Below, one piece after another: positions 55,343 to 64,000 of a DNA stretch of 64,000 nt. The translations under genes and the position numbers were made by a program. The DNA is from QWOP01 sp003669605 (GTDB taxonomy: Bacteria > Planctomycetota > Planctomycetia > Pirellulales > UBA1268). The DNA is taken from contig CANKIK010000001.1 in assembly GCA_947481985.1 (NCBI GenBank), forward strand, positions 73,484 to 137,483. Direction: 5' to 3'. Below the pieces are notes generated by a model. The model was not told the origin of the DNA. It worked only from the letters and a program-made list of their open reading frames with translations, and did not search any database. Position 1 is the stretch's first letter. Every line of letters begins with the position of its first letter.

Positions 55343-57919
55343 GTGAAGCGCGCCAGTATCGCTGCTGTGTTGTCCCTTGTCTGCGTGGCGATGGTGTCTG
55401 TGGAGTGCCAGGCCGCCGCCGAAGGCGCCGCTGCGACCATCGCTCCGGAGCAGGCCTGGTTCTTTGGGCCCTACGGCGTGTTCTGGACACTGGGAACGGC
55501 CGGGGCGTTGTTTGCGCTCTGGCAGGCTTGGAAGTTTTTCGAGTGGATGCGGGACCAACCGGCGGGCACGCCGCGGATGGTGGAGATCGCGGGGTTTGTC
55601 CGCACAGGTGCCGATGCCTACTTGCGGCAGCAGTACCAGGTCGTGGCGGGATTCTTCCTGGTGATCTTCCTCCTGCTGCTGGTGCTCGCCTTCGCCCTCA
55701 AAGTGCAGAGCCCATGGGTGCCCTTCGCCTTCCTCTCGGGAGGCTTCTTCTCCGGGCTGGCCGGTTGGTTTGGCATGAAGACAGCCACCCTTGCCAGCAG
55801 TCGGACTGCGGCTGGTGCGGAGCGATCGCTCAACGAGGGTCTGCAGGTCGCATTCCGCTCAGGGGCCGTGATGGGGCTGACGGTCGTGGGCCTCGGCTTG
55901 CTCGACATCATGCTCTGGTTCTTTATCCTCTACTGGTTCGTGCCGGCGCTCGGCTTCCAGCGGATATCGCTGGAGGAGATCACTGTCACGATGCTCTGCT
56001 TCGGGATGGGGGCCAGTTCGCAGGCGCTCTTCGCCCGCGTCGGCGGCGGGATCTTCACCAAGGCTGCCGACGTCGGCGCGGATCTGGTTGGCAAGGTGGA
56101 GCACTCGATCCCCGAGGACGATGCCCGCAATCCCGCCACAATCGCCGACAACGTCGGTGACAATGTCGGTGACGTCGCCGGCATGGGCGCCGATCTGTAC
56201 GAGAGTTACTGCGGGAGCATCCTCGCCACGGCCGCCTTGGGGGTGGCCGCATTCCCCGATGACCACCGGATGCAATTGGCCGCCCTCTTCCTCCCGATGG
56301 CGATTGCCTCAGCGGGAACGCTGCTGTCGATTTGGGGAATCTGGCAGGTCCGGACCAAGGAGGATTCCTCACAGAAGGCCCTGCTGGCGGCGCTGGCCCG
56401 GGGCATCAACCTCTCCACGATGGCGATCGCCGCCGCGGCCATTGCGCTGACCTGGTTGATGGTGGGATGGGCCCATGTGGGGATCAGTTTTTCAGTGATT
56501 GTCGGTCTTGTGGCCGGATGGTTGATCGGGAAGTGGACCGAGTACTCCACCAGCAACGAGTATGCCCCGACCAGGGAGCTCGCCGATCAGGCGCTCACAG
56601 GGCCGGCAACGATCATCATCGGCGGAATTGCCGAGGGGATGCTGAGCACGTGGGCGCCGGTGCTGATCACCGGTGCGGCGACCCTGCTTTCGTTTGGATT
56701 CTCAAACGGCTTTGATTTTCGTGATCCGGCCGTTTTTGCCCTTGGACTCTACGGAGTGGGGATCGCGGCCGTTGGCATGCTGTCGACGCTGGGGATCACA
56801 TTAGCCACGGATGCCTACGGACCGATCGCCGACAACGCCGGAGGCAATGCCCAGATGGCCGGCCTGCCCGAGTTTGTCCGCGAACGGACCGACGCCCTCG
56901 ATGCGTTGGGGAACACCACCGCCGCCACCGGCAAGGGGTTTGCGATCGGGTCGGCCGCCCTCACGGCGCTGGCACTGATGGCAGCCTACGTCGAGGAGGT
57001 GCGGATCGGCTTCGATCGATGGGGGCAGGCATTTACCCAGCACATCGAGGGTGAAAACGACCAATACCTGACGATATCCGGCCGCCGGACGCAGGTCACC
57101 GCGGGGCAGTGGGTCAAACTCGCCAACGGCATCGTGGTACAGATCGGCCGCAGTCCGCAGGAAAACGCCGCTTGGATGGTGCTCGACCGCGAGGCTCTCC
57201 CCGACTTCGATTCCCTTCCCGCCAGAATGCTGATCGATCCCGAGCCCACCGCCGAAGAGATCGCCCTTCTGCAGCGATCCCGCCGCCTCGTGCCGGTACG
57301 CCAGGCGAGGATGGCAGATTACATGCGGCTGTTCGACGTCACGCTCATGAATCCCAAGGTGCTGGTGGGATTGTTTGTGGGGGCGATGAGTACCTTTGTG
57401 TTCTGCGCCCTGACGATGAAGGCGGTGGGGCGGGCCGCCAAGGGGATGGTGGAGGAGGTGCGCCGGCAGTTCCGCGAGAAGCCGGGGATCATGCTCGGCA
57501 CCGAAGCCCCTGACTATGCCGCACCGGTGGCGATCAGTACCAAGGCAGCACAGCGGGAGATGGTCTTGCCCTCGCTGCTGGCGTTGCTGGTGCCGGTCGT
57601 GGTCGGATTATTGCTCGGTGTGGGAGGGGTGATGGGGCTGCTGGTCGGGGGGCTGACGACCGGGTTTTGCGTTGCAGTCTTTATGGCCAATGCGGGTGGC
57701 GCCTGGGACAATGCCAAGAAGCACATTGAATCGGGGGTGCATGGGGGCAAGGGCACCGATGCCCACAAGGCGGCTGTGGTCGGAGACACCGTCGGTGATC
57801 CGTTCAAAGACACCAGCGGACCGAGCCTCAACATTCTCGTGAAGTTGATGAGCATGGTGAGCGTGGTCGTGGCCGGATTAGTGGTCCGCTACAGCCTGGA
57901 GGCACTGGGGATCTTTTGA
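55343..57919 (+). CDS. hppA: membrane-bound ion-pumping pyrophosphatase with large insert
   Basis: This 858-aa polytopic pump couples pyrophosphate hydrolysis to H+ or Na+ export. The active-site motif is DVGADLVGKVE at 243-253, followed by NPATIADNVGDNVGDVAG, and late KAAVVGDTVGDPFKDTSG. GNTTA at 523-527 has Ala where K+-independent enzymes have Lys, so the K+-dependent family is indicated; the ion cannot be read. About 115 extra residues lie between GSAALTALALMAAYV and DVTLMNPKVLVGL, mostly hydrophilic. There is an N-terminal signal-like segment. It starts with GTG 55343. Confidence 0.93.
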   Translation: MKRASIAAVLSLVCVAMVSVECQAAAEGAAATIAPEQAWFFGPYGVFWTLGTAGALFALWQAWKFFEWMRDQPAGTPRMVEIAGFVRTGADAYLRQQYQVVAGFFLVIFLLLLVLAFALKVQSPWVPFAFLSGGFFSGLAGWFGMKTATLASSRTAAGAERSLNEGLQVAFRSGAVMGLTVVGLGLLDIMLWFFILYWFVPALGFQRISLEEITVTMLCFGMGASSQALFARVGGGIFTKAADVGADLVGKVEHSIPEDDARNPATIADNVGDNVGDVAGMGADLYESYCGSILATAALGVAAFPDDHRMQLAALFLPMAIASAGTLLSIWGIWQVRTKEDSSQKALLAALARGINLSTMAIAAAAIALTWLMVGWAHVGISFSVIVGLVAGWLIGKWTEYSTSNEYAPTRELADQALTGPATIIIGGIAEGMLSTWAPVLITGAATLLSFGFSNGFDFRDPAVFALGLYGVGIAAVGMLSTLGITLATDAYGPIADNAGGNAQMAGLPEFVRERTDALDALGNTTAATGKGFAIGSAALTALALMAAYVEEVRIGFDRWGQAFTQHIEGENDQYLTISGRRTQVTAGQWVKLANGIVVQIGRSPQENAAWMVLDREALPDFDSLPARMLIDPEPTAEEIALLQRSRRLVPVRQARMADYMRLFDVTLMNPKVLVGLFVGAMSTFVFCALTMKAVGRAAKGMVEEVRRQFREKPGIMLGTEAPDYAAPVAISTKAAQREMVLPSLLALLVPVVVGLLLGVGGVMGLLVGGLTTGFCVAVFMANAGGAWDNAKKHIESGVHGGKGTDAHKAAVVGDTVGDPFKDTSGPSLNILVKLMSMVSVVVAGLVVRYSLEALGIF

Positions 57920-59052
57920 GCGATTTCTCCCCTGCCACTCCGGTTCGCTGGGTGCCCGAGGCCAGCTGTGGCGCGGCCCGCGCCGGAACGCTCGTCACGC
58001 CACACGGCAGCGTGCCGACCCCTCTTTTCATGCCCGTTGGCACTGCGGCCACGGTGAAGGGGGTCGACATCGGCCGGCTGGCCGGTACCGGCGCCACGAT
58101 GGTGTTGGCCAATGCCTACCACCTCCATCTGCGGCCGGGTGAGGAGATCGTCGCCGCAGCCGGGGGGGTGGCCCGGTTCATGGGCTGGAATGGGCCGACG
58201 CTCACCGACAGCGGCGGCTTTCAGCTGTTCAGTCTCGCCCGTCAGGTCAAGGTCACCGAAGAGGGGGCTTTCTTCCGCTCGCACCTCGACGGCAAGGGGA
58301 TAGCGCTCACACCGGAAGCCTCGATCCAGATCCAGGAACGGATCGGTGCGGACGTGGTCATGCAACTCGATCACGTTGTGGCCTTGCCCGCCGAACGGGA
58401 GCGGGTGGCGGATGCGATGCGGAGGAGCCTCCGCTGGGCGGTACGTTGCCTGGATGCCCACCGTCGCGCTGATCAGGCACTGTTCGCCATTGTGCAGGGG
58501 GGACTGGAGCCTGACCTCCGCGAGGAGAGCGCGACGCGACTGCGCGCCTTGCCATTCCCAGGCTACGCCGTGGGGGGGCTGTCGGTGGGGGAGGGGCCCG
58601 AGGCGATGGTGGCGGCCCTCCAGGCGACGGTTCCGCATCTTCCAGCGGACAAACCGCGTTACCTGATGGGGGTCGGGCAACCGGCCGACATCATCGCTGG
58701 AGTGGCTTCCGGGATCGATATGTTCGACTGCGTCCTCCCCACCCGCTGCGGGCGCAATTCGCTGGCCTACACCTTCCACGGTCCGGTGCGTCTGCGCAAT
58801 GCCTGCCATGCTCGTGATCAGGAGCCGCTCGAAGCGGGTTGCCCGTGTCCGGCCTGCAACGTAAGCCGGAGTTATCTCCGCCACCTTTTCATGGCCGGCG
58901 AGATGCTGGGGCCGATTCTGGCCTCAATCCACAACCTCACTTTCTATCAACGGCTCATGAAGCGCCTCCGCGCGGCGGTGGTCAACGGCACCTTCGCGGA
59001 GGAGCGCCAGCAATTGCTGGCTGATCTGGCAGGCCCCGCCACTGGGCCCTGA
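57916..59052 (+). CDS. tgt: queuine tRNA-ribosyltransferase
   Basis: This 378-aa enzyme exchanges guanine 34 for preQ1 in GUN-anticodon tRNAs. The active-site Asp is in MFDCVLPTR, and TDSGGFQLFSL lines the pocket. The C-terminal zinc site CPCPACNVSRSYLRHLF is intact. It starts at TTG 57916, overlapping the hppA stop as TTGA, so the two are coupled. A promoter and leader for yajC follow. tgt-yajC-secDF is a widespread order. Confidence 0.95.
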   Translation: MSDFSPATPVRWVPEASCGAARAGTLVTPHGSVPTPLFMPVGTAATVKGVDIGRLAGTGATMVLANAYHLHLRPGEEIVAAAGGVARFMGWNGPTLTDSGGFQLFSLARQVKVTEEGAFFRSHLDGKGIALTPEASIQIQERIGADVVMQLDHVVALPAERERVADAMRRSLRWAVRCLDAHRRADQALFAIVQGGLEPDLREESATRLRALPFPGYAVGGLSVGEGPEAMVAALQATVPHLPADKPRYLMGVGQPADIIAGVASGIDMFDCVLPTRCGRNSLAYTFHGPVRLRNACHARDQEPLEAGCPCPACNVSRSYLRHLFMAGEMLGPILASIHNLTFYQRLMKRLRAAVVNGTFAEERQQLLADLAGPATGP

Positions 59053-59179
59053 GGCCCTGCTTTGGGGCCGCGGGGACCGCGCCGTCAGGCTGCGGCAGGT
59101 GTCGCTCTTGTCGGCCGTGCGCCGAGAGCGATACATTCTGGGTTTTCCCCGTCTGGGGGTGGCCTCCGTCCCCAGTCAC

Positions 59180-59207
59180 TTGTCGCCTAGCCAGTCCACT
59201 TTATCAT
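59180..59207 (+). promoter_or_regulatory. candidate promoter for yajC-secDF
   Basis: TTGTCG (four of six) at 59180-59185 and TATCAT (five of six) at 59202-59207 are 16 nt apart. The yajC ATG is 137 nt after the -10 box. The surrounding 291 bp after tgt contain no gene. Confidence 0.45.
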
Positions 59208-59343
59208 GCTCCGTCCACTTCTCTCCGCCCCGCTTGATGGCCCCCCCCACTCCTGCCGGGGGCTGCCTGCCGCGCCTGGATGTGCTCGATTAGCCCTGTT
59301 TCCTGTGACCCTGCTCGGCCAAGAGCAAGTCTCCGGAGCGCCG

Positions 59344-59643
59344 ATGCAAATCCTGCTCCAGGTCCTCCCGTTCCTCCTGGTGGGGTTCTTCGCCTGGACC
59401 CTGCTTTACAAACCGGAGCGGGAACGGATGAAGCGTCAGCAGGATCTGCTCGCGGGACTAAAGAAGAACGACCGGGTGCTTACGTCCGCCGGCATCTACG
59501 GTACCGTCGCCAACGTCGATCGGGATGCTGGCCGCGTCACGCTCAAGGTTGACGATGCAGCCAACGTCAAGATCCAGGTGGCCCTCTCCACCATTGCTAC
59601 GGTCCTTGATGGATCCGCCGAGGCCGCCGCATCGGGCGTCTGA
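59344..59643 (+). CDS. yajC: preprotein translocase subunit YajC
   Basis: This 99-aa protein has one N-terminal transmembrane helix (LQVLPFLLVGFFAWTLLYKPE) and a soluble YajC domain with DRVLTSAGIYGTVANVD. ATG 59344 is preferred over an upstream in-frame start at 59206, which reads through the leader. It lies 66 bp before secDF, its functional partner. Confidence 0.93.
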   Translation: MQILLQVLPFLLVGFFAWTLLYKPERERMKRQQDLLAGLKKNDRVLTSAGIYGTVANVDRDAGRVTLKVDDAANVKIQVALSTIATVLDGSAEAAASGV

Positions 59644-59709
59644 TTCGCCCGCGATTGCAGCCATCCCCACACCGCACACGTCCACCAGCATCGAAAGTGA
59701 GCAAGTGTC

Positions 59710-62613
59710 ATGACCCCATCCTTCCTTCTTCCCTTCGCCCAGGCTGCGGTCGAGGCCGCTCCTGCCGCCGCCGCCGCGGCCACCGCCGCGCTGCCTTGGT
59801 GGCGCGAAGGTTGGGGCGTGTGGTTGCTGGCGCTCTCGACAGTCGCGCTGCCGTCGCTGTTTGCCTGGCTCGCCGCCAAGCAGTTGCGGGCCAGTGACAT
59901 GTGGGGCCGCTTGGCAGCGGTGCTCACGGCCCTCGTCGCCGGATGCGTGATCATCGCCCTGGGGTGGCCTCCGCGGATGGGGATCGATCTCAAGGGGGGC
60001 GTGATCCTGGTGTACGAAATCGATTCCAGCAAGCAATCGATTGTCCAGGAGGATGTCGATCCCGCAGATGGCGACACGGTCGCCGCAGCCCAGCGTTCTG
60101 CGCCTGTCGACATGGACAAACTCGTCGCCGCGGTCAGCCGCCGAGTGAATCCGGGCGGCCAGAAAGAGGTTACGGTCCGCCGTTTTGGTCTCGATCAGCT
60201 CGAGGTCATCGTTCCTGAGGTAGAGCAGTCGGAAGTTGAGCTCATCAAGAAGATCGTCTCCAGCGCCGGCGTGCTCGAATTCCGGATTACCGCCAATCCC
60301 GACGATCCGCGGCACCGTGAAGTGATCGACTTGGCTGGCCGGACCCCCGGCGAGACGGTGATCAACGGCCAGCGTTCGATCGGACGCTGGGTGCAGCTCG
60401 ACACCGCCAAGATGGATCCCAGCGAGAACCGAGGTCTCGTCACACGGAGCCGTCGCGAAGGGACGGTCGAGGTCTTGGTCGTCCTCGACCGGTTTGATGT
60501 CACCGGCGGTTTTCTGTCGCGGTCGAGTTCGAGTTACGACCAAAACCTGCAGCCGTGTGTGAATTTTGCCTTCAATTCCGCCGGAGCCAGCCTGTTCAAC
60601 GTCCTCACCAGCCAGAATCTCCCCGATCCTGCCAATCGGCTCACCAGCCGGCTGGGCATCGTCCTCGACGGCGTGCTGCTTTCGGCGCCGGTGATTCGCA
60701 GTGCCATCTCCAGCAGCGGCCAGATCACCGGTTCGTTCAAGCAAGCAGACGTTGATTTTCTCGTCGGAGTCCTCAACGCCGGCAGCCTGCCGGCGGCTCT
60801 CTATAGCGAGCCGATTAGCGAGCAGCGGATCAGTCCGCAATTGGGGGCCGACACGATCCGCTCCGGCGCCCGGGCGATGCTCCTGGCGACGATTGTCGTG
60901 CTGGTGTTCATGCTGGCCTATTACCGATTTGCAGGCTTCGTCGCCGATCTGGCGGTGGTGCTCAACATCATCCTCGTCGTGGCGTTGATGATTTCGATCA
61001 AGGCCGCCTTCACGCTTGCTGGTCTGGCCGGCCTGGTGCTCTCGGTGGGTATGGCGGTCGATGCCAACGTGCTCATCTACGAGCGGATGCGGGAGGAGAC
61101 CGATCGCGGCGCTGCCCTGCGGATGGCAATCCGCAACGGATTCCAGCGGGCGTTCTCCACGATTCTCGACTCCAACCTGACGACAGTGATCACGGGCTTG
61201 GTGTTGTTTGCGATCGGCACCGACCAACTCAAGGGTTTCGCCGTCACGCTGATCCTCGGCCTCGTCCTCAACCTGTTTACCGCGGTCTTCTGCTCGCGGG
61301 TGATGTTCGATCTGGCCGAACGGAACCGCTGGATTACGCGGCTCAACATGGCGCGGATCTTCGGCGTCACCAACTTCCGCTTTGTGGAGTGGATGCGACC
61401 GGCGATCGTGGTCTCGACACTCTTCATTCTCGCTGGGGTAGCGACGGCGCTGCAGCGTGGGCAGGGGCTGTTTGACATCGACTTCACTGGTGGCACGAGT
61501 GTGCAGGTGGCCTTCAAGCCCGGGCAGGCGCCCGATCTCGCTGCGGTCCGTGAGGCAGTGGGCACTCTCCCCGACAGCGCCGTCAGCGAGGTGACGATCG
61601 AGGGAGTATCCGAGCATCGTTTCAAGATCGACACGTCGCTGCGCGACATCGCCCAGGTCCAGCAGATGCTTCAGGAGGTCTTTCCGGAGAAGCTCGCTAC
61701 CTATGCGATGGCTTTCGACGGTCTTGCCGAGCAACCGGCAGTGGAGGGGGGGGCAACCGCCACGACCACCGCGACGCTCGACTTCCCTGAGAAGATCAAC
61801 CAGGCAACGTTGCGCGATGCGCTCGACGCCACGCTGGCGGCCGCAGGTGTCGGCAATGTCCCCTTCTCCATCGAATCGCCCGGGATGCTGGCGCGCTCCA
61901 AGCCCTACCAAACGTGGAACCTGACTTCCGGTATGGATCTGGAAACGACGCGAAAAGTGTTGGAGCGGATGTCGCAGCAGATGGCGGACACCCCGGTGTA
62001 CCTCTCGGCGAATTTGATCGGCGGCAAGGTGGCCGGCAACACGAAGGTGACGGCGGTCTATGCGCTCCTGGCGAGCCTGCTGATGATCGTGCTCTACGTC
62101 TGGTTGCGATTTCAGAACGTGGCCTTCGGTTTGGCTGCAGTGGTGGCCCTGATCCACGACGTGTTGGTGGCGGTGGCCTGCTTAGCGATGTCCCATTTTG
62201 TCGCGCCATGGATGGGCTGGGCGCTGATCGACGACTTCAAGATCAGCCTCGACGTCGTAGCGGCCCTGCTGACGATCATCGGTTTCTCGATCAACGACAC
62301 GATCGTGATCTTTGACCGTCTCCGCGAGATCCGCGGCAAGAGCCAGTTCGTTACCAGCGAGATGGTCGACAAGGCGGTCAATCAGACCCTCAGCCGCACG
62401 ATTCTCACCTCAGGCACGGCGTTTCTGGCGACCTTGATTCTCTTCCTCTTCGGTGGCTCTGGCATTCACGCCTTCGCCTTCACGATGCTGGTGGGGATCA
62501 TTACCGGTACCTACAGCACGATCTACATTGCCTCGCCGATTGTTCTCTGGCTCCAGAATTGGGCCGGAGAGCCGGCTCGGGTGGCGTCGTCGCGTGCCGT
62601 GCGTGCCGGCTGA
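59710..62613 (+). CDS. secDF: fused SecD-SecF protein export membrane protein
   Basis: This 967-aa fusion has SecD in about the first 540 residues and SecF in the rest. SecD markers are MGIDLKGGV, the periplasmic P1 region and VGMAVDANVLIYERMREE. SecF markers are IDFTGGTSVQVAF and INDTIVIFDRLREIRGK. The aspartates within transmembrane segments used for proton coupling are present in both halves. It drives late steps of SecYEG-dependent secretion. There is an extra Ala-rich N-terminal hydrophobic region. Confidence 0.95.
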   Translation: MTPSFLLPFAQAAVEAAPAAAAAATAALPWWREGWGVWLLALSTVALPSLFAWLAAKQLRASDMWGRLAAVLTALVAGCVIIALGWPPRMGIDLKGGVILVYEIDSSKQSIVQEDVDPADGDTVAAAQRSAPVDMDKLVAAVSRRVNPGGQKEVTVRRFGLDQLEVIVPEVEQSEVELIKKIVSSAGVLEFRITANPDDPRHREVIDLAGRTPGETVINGQRSIGRWVQLDTAKMDPSENRGLVTRSRREGTVEVLVVLDRFDVTGGFLSRSSSSYDQNLQPCVNFAFNSAGASLFNVLTSQNLPDPANRLTSRLGIVLDGVLLSAPVIRSAISSSGQITGSFKQADVDFLVGVLNAGSLPAALYSEPISEQRISPQLGADTIRSGARAMLLATIVVLVFMLAYYRFAGFVADLAVVLNIILVVALMISIKAAFTLAGLAGLVLSVGMAVDANVLIYERMREETDRGAALRMAIRNGFQRAFSTILDSNLTTVITGLVLFAIGTDQLKGFAVTLILGLVLNLFTAVFCSRVMFDLAERNRWITRLNMARIFGVTNFRFVEWMRPAIVVSTLFILAGVATALQRGQGLFDIDFTGGTSVQVAFKPGQAPDLAAVREAVGTLPDSAVSEVTIEGVSEHRFKIDTSLRDIAQVQQMLQEVFPEKLATYAMAFDGLAEQPAVEGGATATTTATLDFPEKINQATLRDALDATLAAAGVGNVPFSIESPGMLARSKPYQTWNLTSGMDLETTRKVLERMSQQMADTPVYLSANLIGGKVAGNTKVTAVYALLASLLMIVLYVWLRFQNVAFGLAAVVALIHDVLVAVACLAMSHFVAPWMGWALIDDFKISLDVVAALLTIIGFSINDTIVIFDRLREIRGKSQFVTSEMVDKAVNQTLSRTILTSGTAFLATLILFLFGGSGIHAFAFTMLVGIITGTYSTIYIASPIVLWLQNWAGEPARVASSRAVRAG

Positions 62614-62793
62614 GTCAGACGCCACCCTTTCCGCAGCCAGCCCGGATGACGCCGATTGAACTTTGCCGATTGGTCTGTTGAAGCGGTTGGCGGGACTTGG
62701 CAGCGTTGCGATGGTTGTGCCGCTGCCGGCCGATTTCCTCAGCGTGGGGTAGAGTTTTCCTGGAGCGGTTTCGACGCACAGGAGGGCTGAAAG

Positions 62794-63717
62794 ATGCTGG
62801 GACAGGCGGTACGGTTTCTGGCCGGGCTCACAATGGTGGTCGTCGGCGTAGCCTTAGCGGCTCCCTTTGCCGTGCGATTGGTTGAGGCCCACGGTGATGG
62901 TGCTCCCCCCCCGGCTGGCGCGGCCGCCGAGGGCGCCACGGCCGCCGCGGCTTGGGCCGGGACGGCCCCGGCTGCATACGCCATCCCCGACTCCCGGGGC
63001 GTTTCTCAAAGCCAGCCTGCGGATCTCGAAGAGATTCAGCCCCACGTCGTCATTCCAGGGAGCTTGCCTGCGGATCGAGGCGTTTTGCCTCCACGATCGA
63101 GTGGACCTCCTCCGGCCCCTCTGGCCCTTCCCCAGCCGCCGGGCGACCTGTCGCTGGCGCCTCCCGCCTTCGATGCCACCTACCGCTCAACGCTCGACGT
63201 GCCGCCGCCTCCGCTGCTCGATTCCGCTGGCCCCGCCGCGCTCGCGGTGACCAGGGCCGGATTTGATGCCGTGGCGGCGCAGGGCACCGGGGAAGTGCGG
63301 GTGGCCTCAGCCGATCTGCCGGCTGCCCTGCCCGCCGTGTACATCATCCGGGACGGCGACGATCTGACGTCGATCGCGTCCAAACTCTACGGGCATCCTG
63401 GCGCCGCAGAGGCCATCTGGTCGGCCAACCGCGACAGGCTTGAGGACGCCAATGTCCTGCCAATTGGGCTGCCGCTGCGGATTCCATCGACCTGGGTGCC
63501 GCCGGCCGTCCGCGCCAGCCAATCTGGCGGCCCAGCGGTGATCGAGCCAGCCCGCCGTCCAGCCCACGTCAAAGTGGGGCCAGGGGAGACGCTTGAGTCT
63601 CTCGCGCAGCGGTTTTACGGTGATCGGTCCTGGGCAGGCCGGCTCTGGGAGGCCAATCGGGACCGCCTCCGCAACCCTTCCCTTCTGGTGGCCGGAATGG
63701 AACTCCGACTGCCGTGA
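62794..63717 (+). CDS. membrane-anchored protein with two LysM domains
   Basis: This 307-aa protein has an N-terminal transmembrane or signal segment (about 8-30), a Pro/Ala-rich linker of about 140 residues and two LysM repeats. The first starts near YIIRDGDDLTSIASKLYGHPGA and the second near VKVGPGETLESLAQRFYGDRS. Both are followed by WxANRDRL and LPxGLPLRIP-type ends. LysM binds N-acetylglucosamine polymers, suggesting cell-wall association. ATG 62794 has AGGAGGG. Confidence 0.88.
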   Translation: MLGQAVRFLAGLTMVVVGVALAAPFAVRLVEAHGDGAPPPAGAAAEGATAAAAWAGTAPAAYAIPDSRGVSQSQPADLEEIQPHVVIPGSLPADRGVLPPRSSGPPPAPLALPQPPGDLSLAPPAFDATYRSTLDVPPPPLLDSAGPAALAVTRAGFDAVAAQGTGEVRVASADLPAALPAVYIIRDGDDLTSIASKLYGHPGAAEAIWSANRDRLEDANVLPIGLPLRIPSTWVPPAVRASQSGGPAVIEPARRPAHVKVGPGETLESLAQRFYGDRSWAGRLWEANRDRLRNPSLLVAGMELRLP

Positions 63718-63886
63718 TCGGGCGACTTCGAGGGATTCCTGGGACCTGCAGCGGTCGATATTTTGGGTAGAATACCAGCAGGGCCAACGGCGCGGTCACA
63801 GCGTGGGAGGAGAGCGGGGGGATCGTCCCGTCTCTTGAGGGCCCGCGCGTGACCGCACGCACTCACCGCACGCAAGGGGGTCGACG

Positions 63887-64000
63887 ATGGCTACAGGGCG
63901 CGCCAGCACGAACCATTCTGTGGAACGGCTCAGCCATGCTGCGGGGCAGGGGGAAGACGGGCTCACCGAAGCCCCTCTTTTTTCAAACGCCATCCTCTCC
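63887..64000 (+). CDS. start of an unidentified gene, 3' end beyond the window
   Basis: ATG 63887 follows AAGGGGG at 63873-63880 and is open to the window end (38 codons), beginning MATGRASTNHSVERLSHAAG. No domain is visible. A TAGAAT -10-like box at 63770-63775, without a good -35, lies upstream. Confidence 0.4.
   Translation, partial: MATGRASTNHSVERLSHAAGQGEDGLTEAPLFSNAILS

Noticed and set aside
59458..62157. 899-codon minus-strand frame opposite secDF
   Set aside because: It is an antisense shadow of a firmly identified gene; its His/Asp/Gly-rich composition is typical of that artefact.

Overview
The window is a GC-rich chromosomal segment that reads as a planctomycete, most likely a Pirellulales-type bacterium. 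The strongest lineage markers are a DUF1549/DUF1553-type protein carrying a CxxCH motif followed by a DUF1501 protein with a twin-arginine leader (34135-37157), a probable TIGR03009 exported protein (40916-42046), a Minf_1886-type small protein (42269-42748) and a loosely spaced ribosomal protein supercluster. No rRNA, tRNA, CRISPR array, transposase, prophage or recognisable defence system was found. This is core chromosome.

Layout. 1-6000: the end of a PAP2 phosphatase gene, aroB with a small coupled upstream gene (minus strand), a membrane-anchored unknown protein, an orphan ParA ATPase, and a 582-aa exported unknown protein behind a strongly structured leader. 6108-12795: a translation and ribosome-biogenesis block, rpmA-obg-coaX-rsfS-argS-EF-G paralogue. 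13005-14896 (minus): two dehydrogenases (SDR and zinc MDR), probably one operon. 15500-33823: one S10-spc-alpha supercluster from rpsJ to rplQ, including secY, adk, map, rpmJ and rpoA. rpmD (L30) and infA are absent from their usual places. Spacers are often 80-250 nt long, and one contains an intrinsic-terminator-like hairpin. 34135-38590: DUF1549, DUF1501 and a MATE transporter. 38743-46016: speA, TIGR03009-like protein, Minf_1886-like protein, two small membrane proteins, pckA and an exported glutathione peroxidase. 46077-50700 (minus): two tandem ArnT-like GT39 transferases followed by a GT2 polyprenyl-phosphate-type transferase, all overlapping. 50916-64000: gyrA, ugd, hppA, tgt, yajC, a fused secDF, a two-LysM protein and the start of an unidentified gene.

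How the genes work together. Most of the window serves protein synthesis and export: ribosomal proteins, RNA polymerase alpha, an EF-G-like factor, ArgRS, Tgt, RsfS, Obg, Map, SecY and YajC/SecDF. The GT39/GT2 operon and ugd point to envelope glycan or lipid decoration. hppA, pckA and adk are energy-metabolism genes.

The main items for a second look are structural. They are the attenuator inside the ribosomal cluster, the 62-nt rpsC/rplP overlap, three mutually exclusive helices in the leader at 4121-4180, a G-rich 15-bp tandem repeat at 33904-33950, an EF-G paralogue with an altered domain IV tip, an SDR with Lys-to-Arg in the YxxxK motif, a GyrA with Pro at the Asp87-equivalent site, and an H+/Na+-pyrophosphatase with an insert of about 115 residues. 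I did not find a clearly new multi-gene system. All family assignments come from motif reading without database searches.
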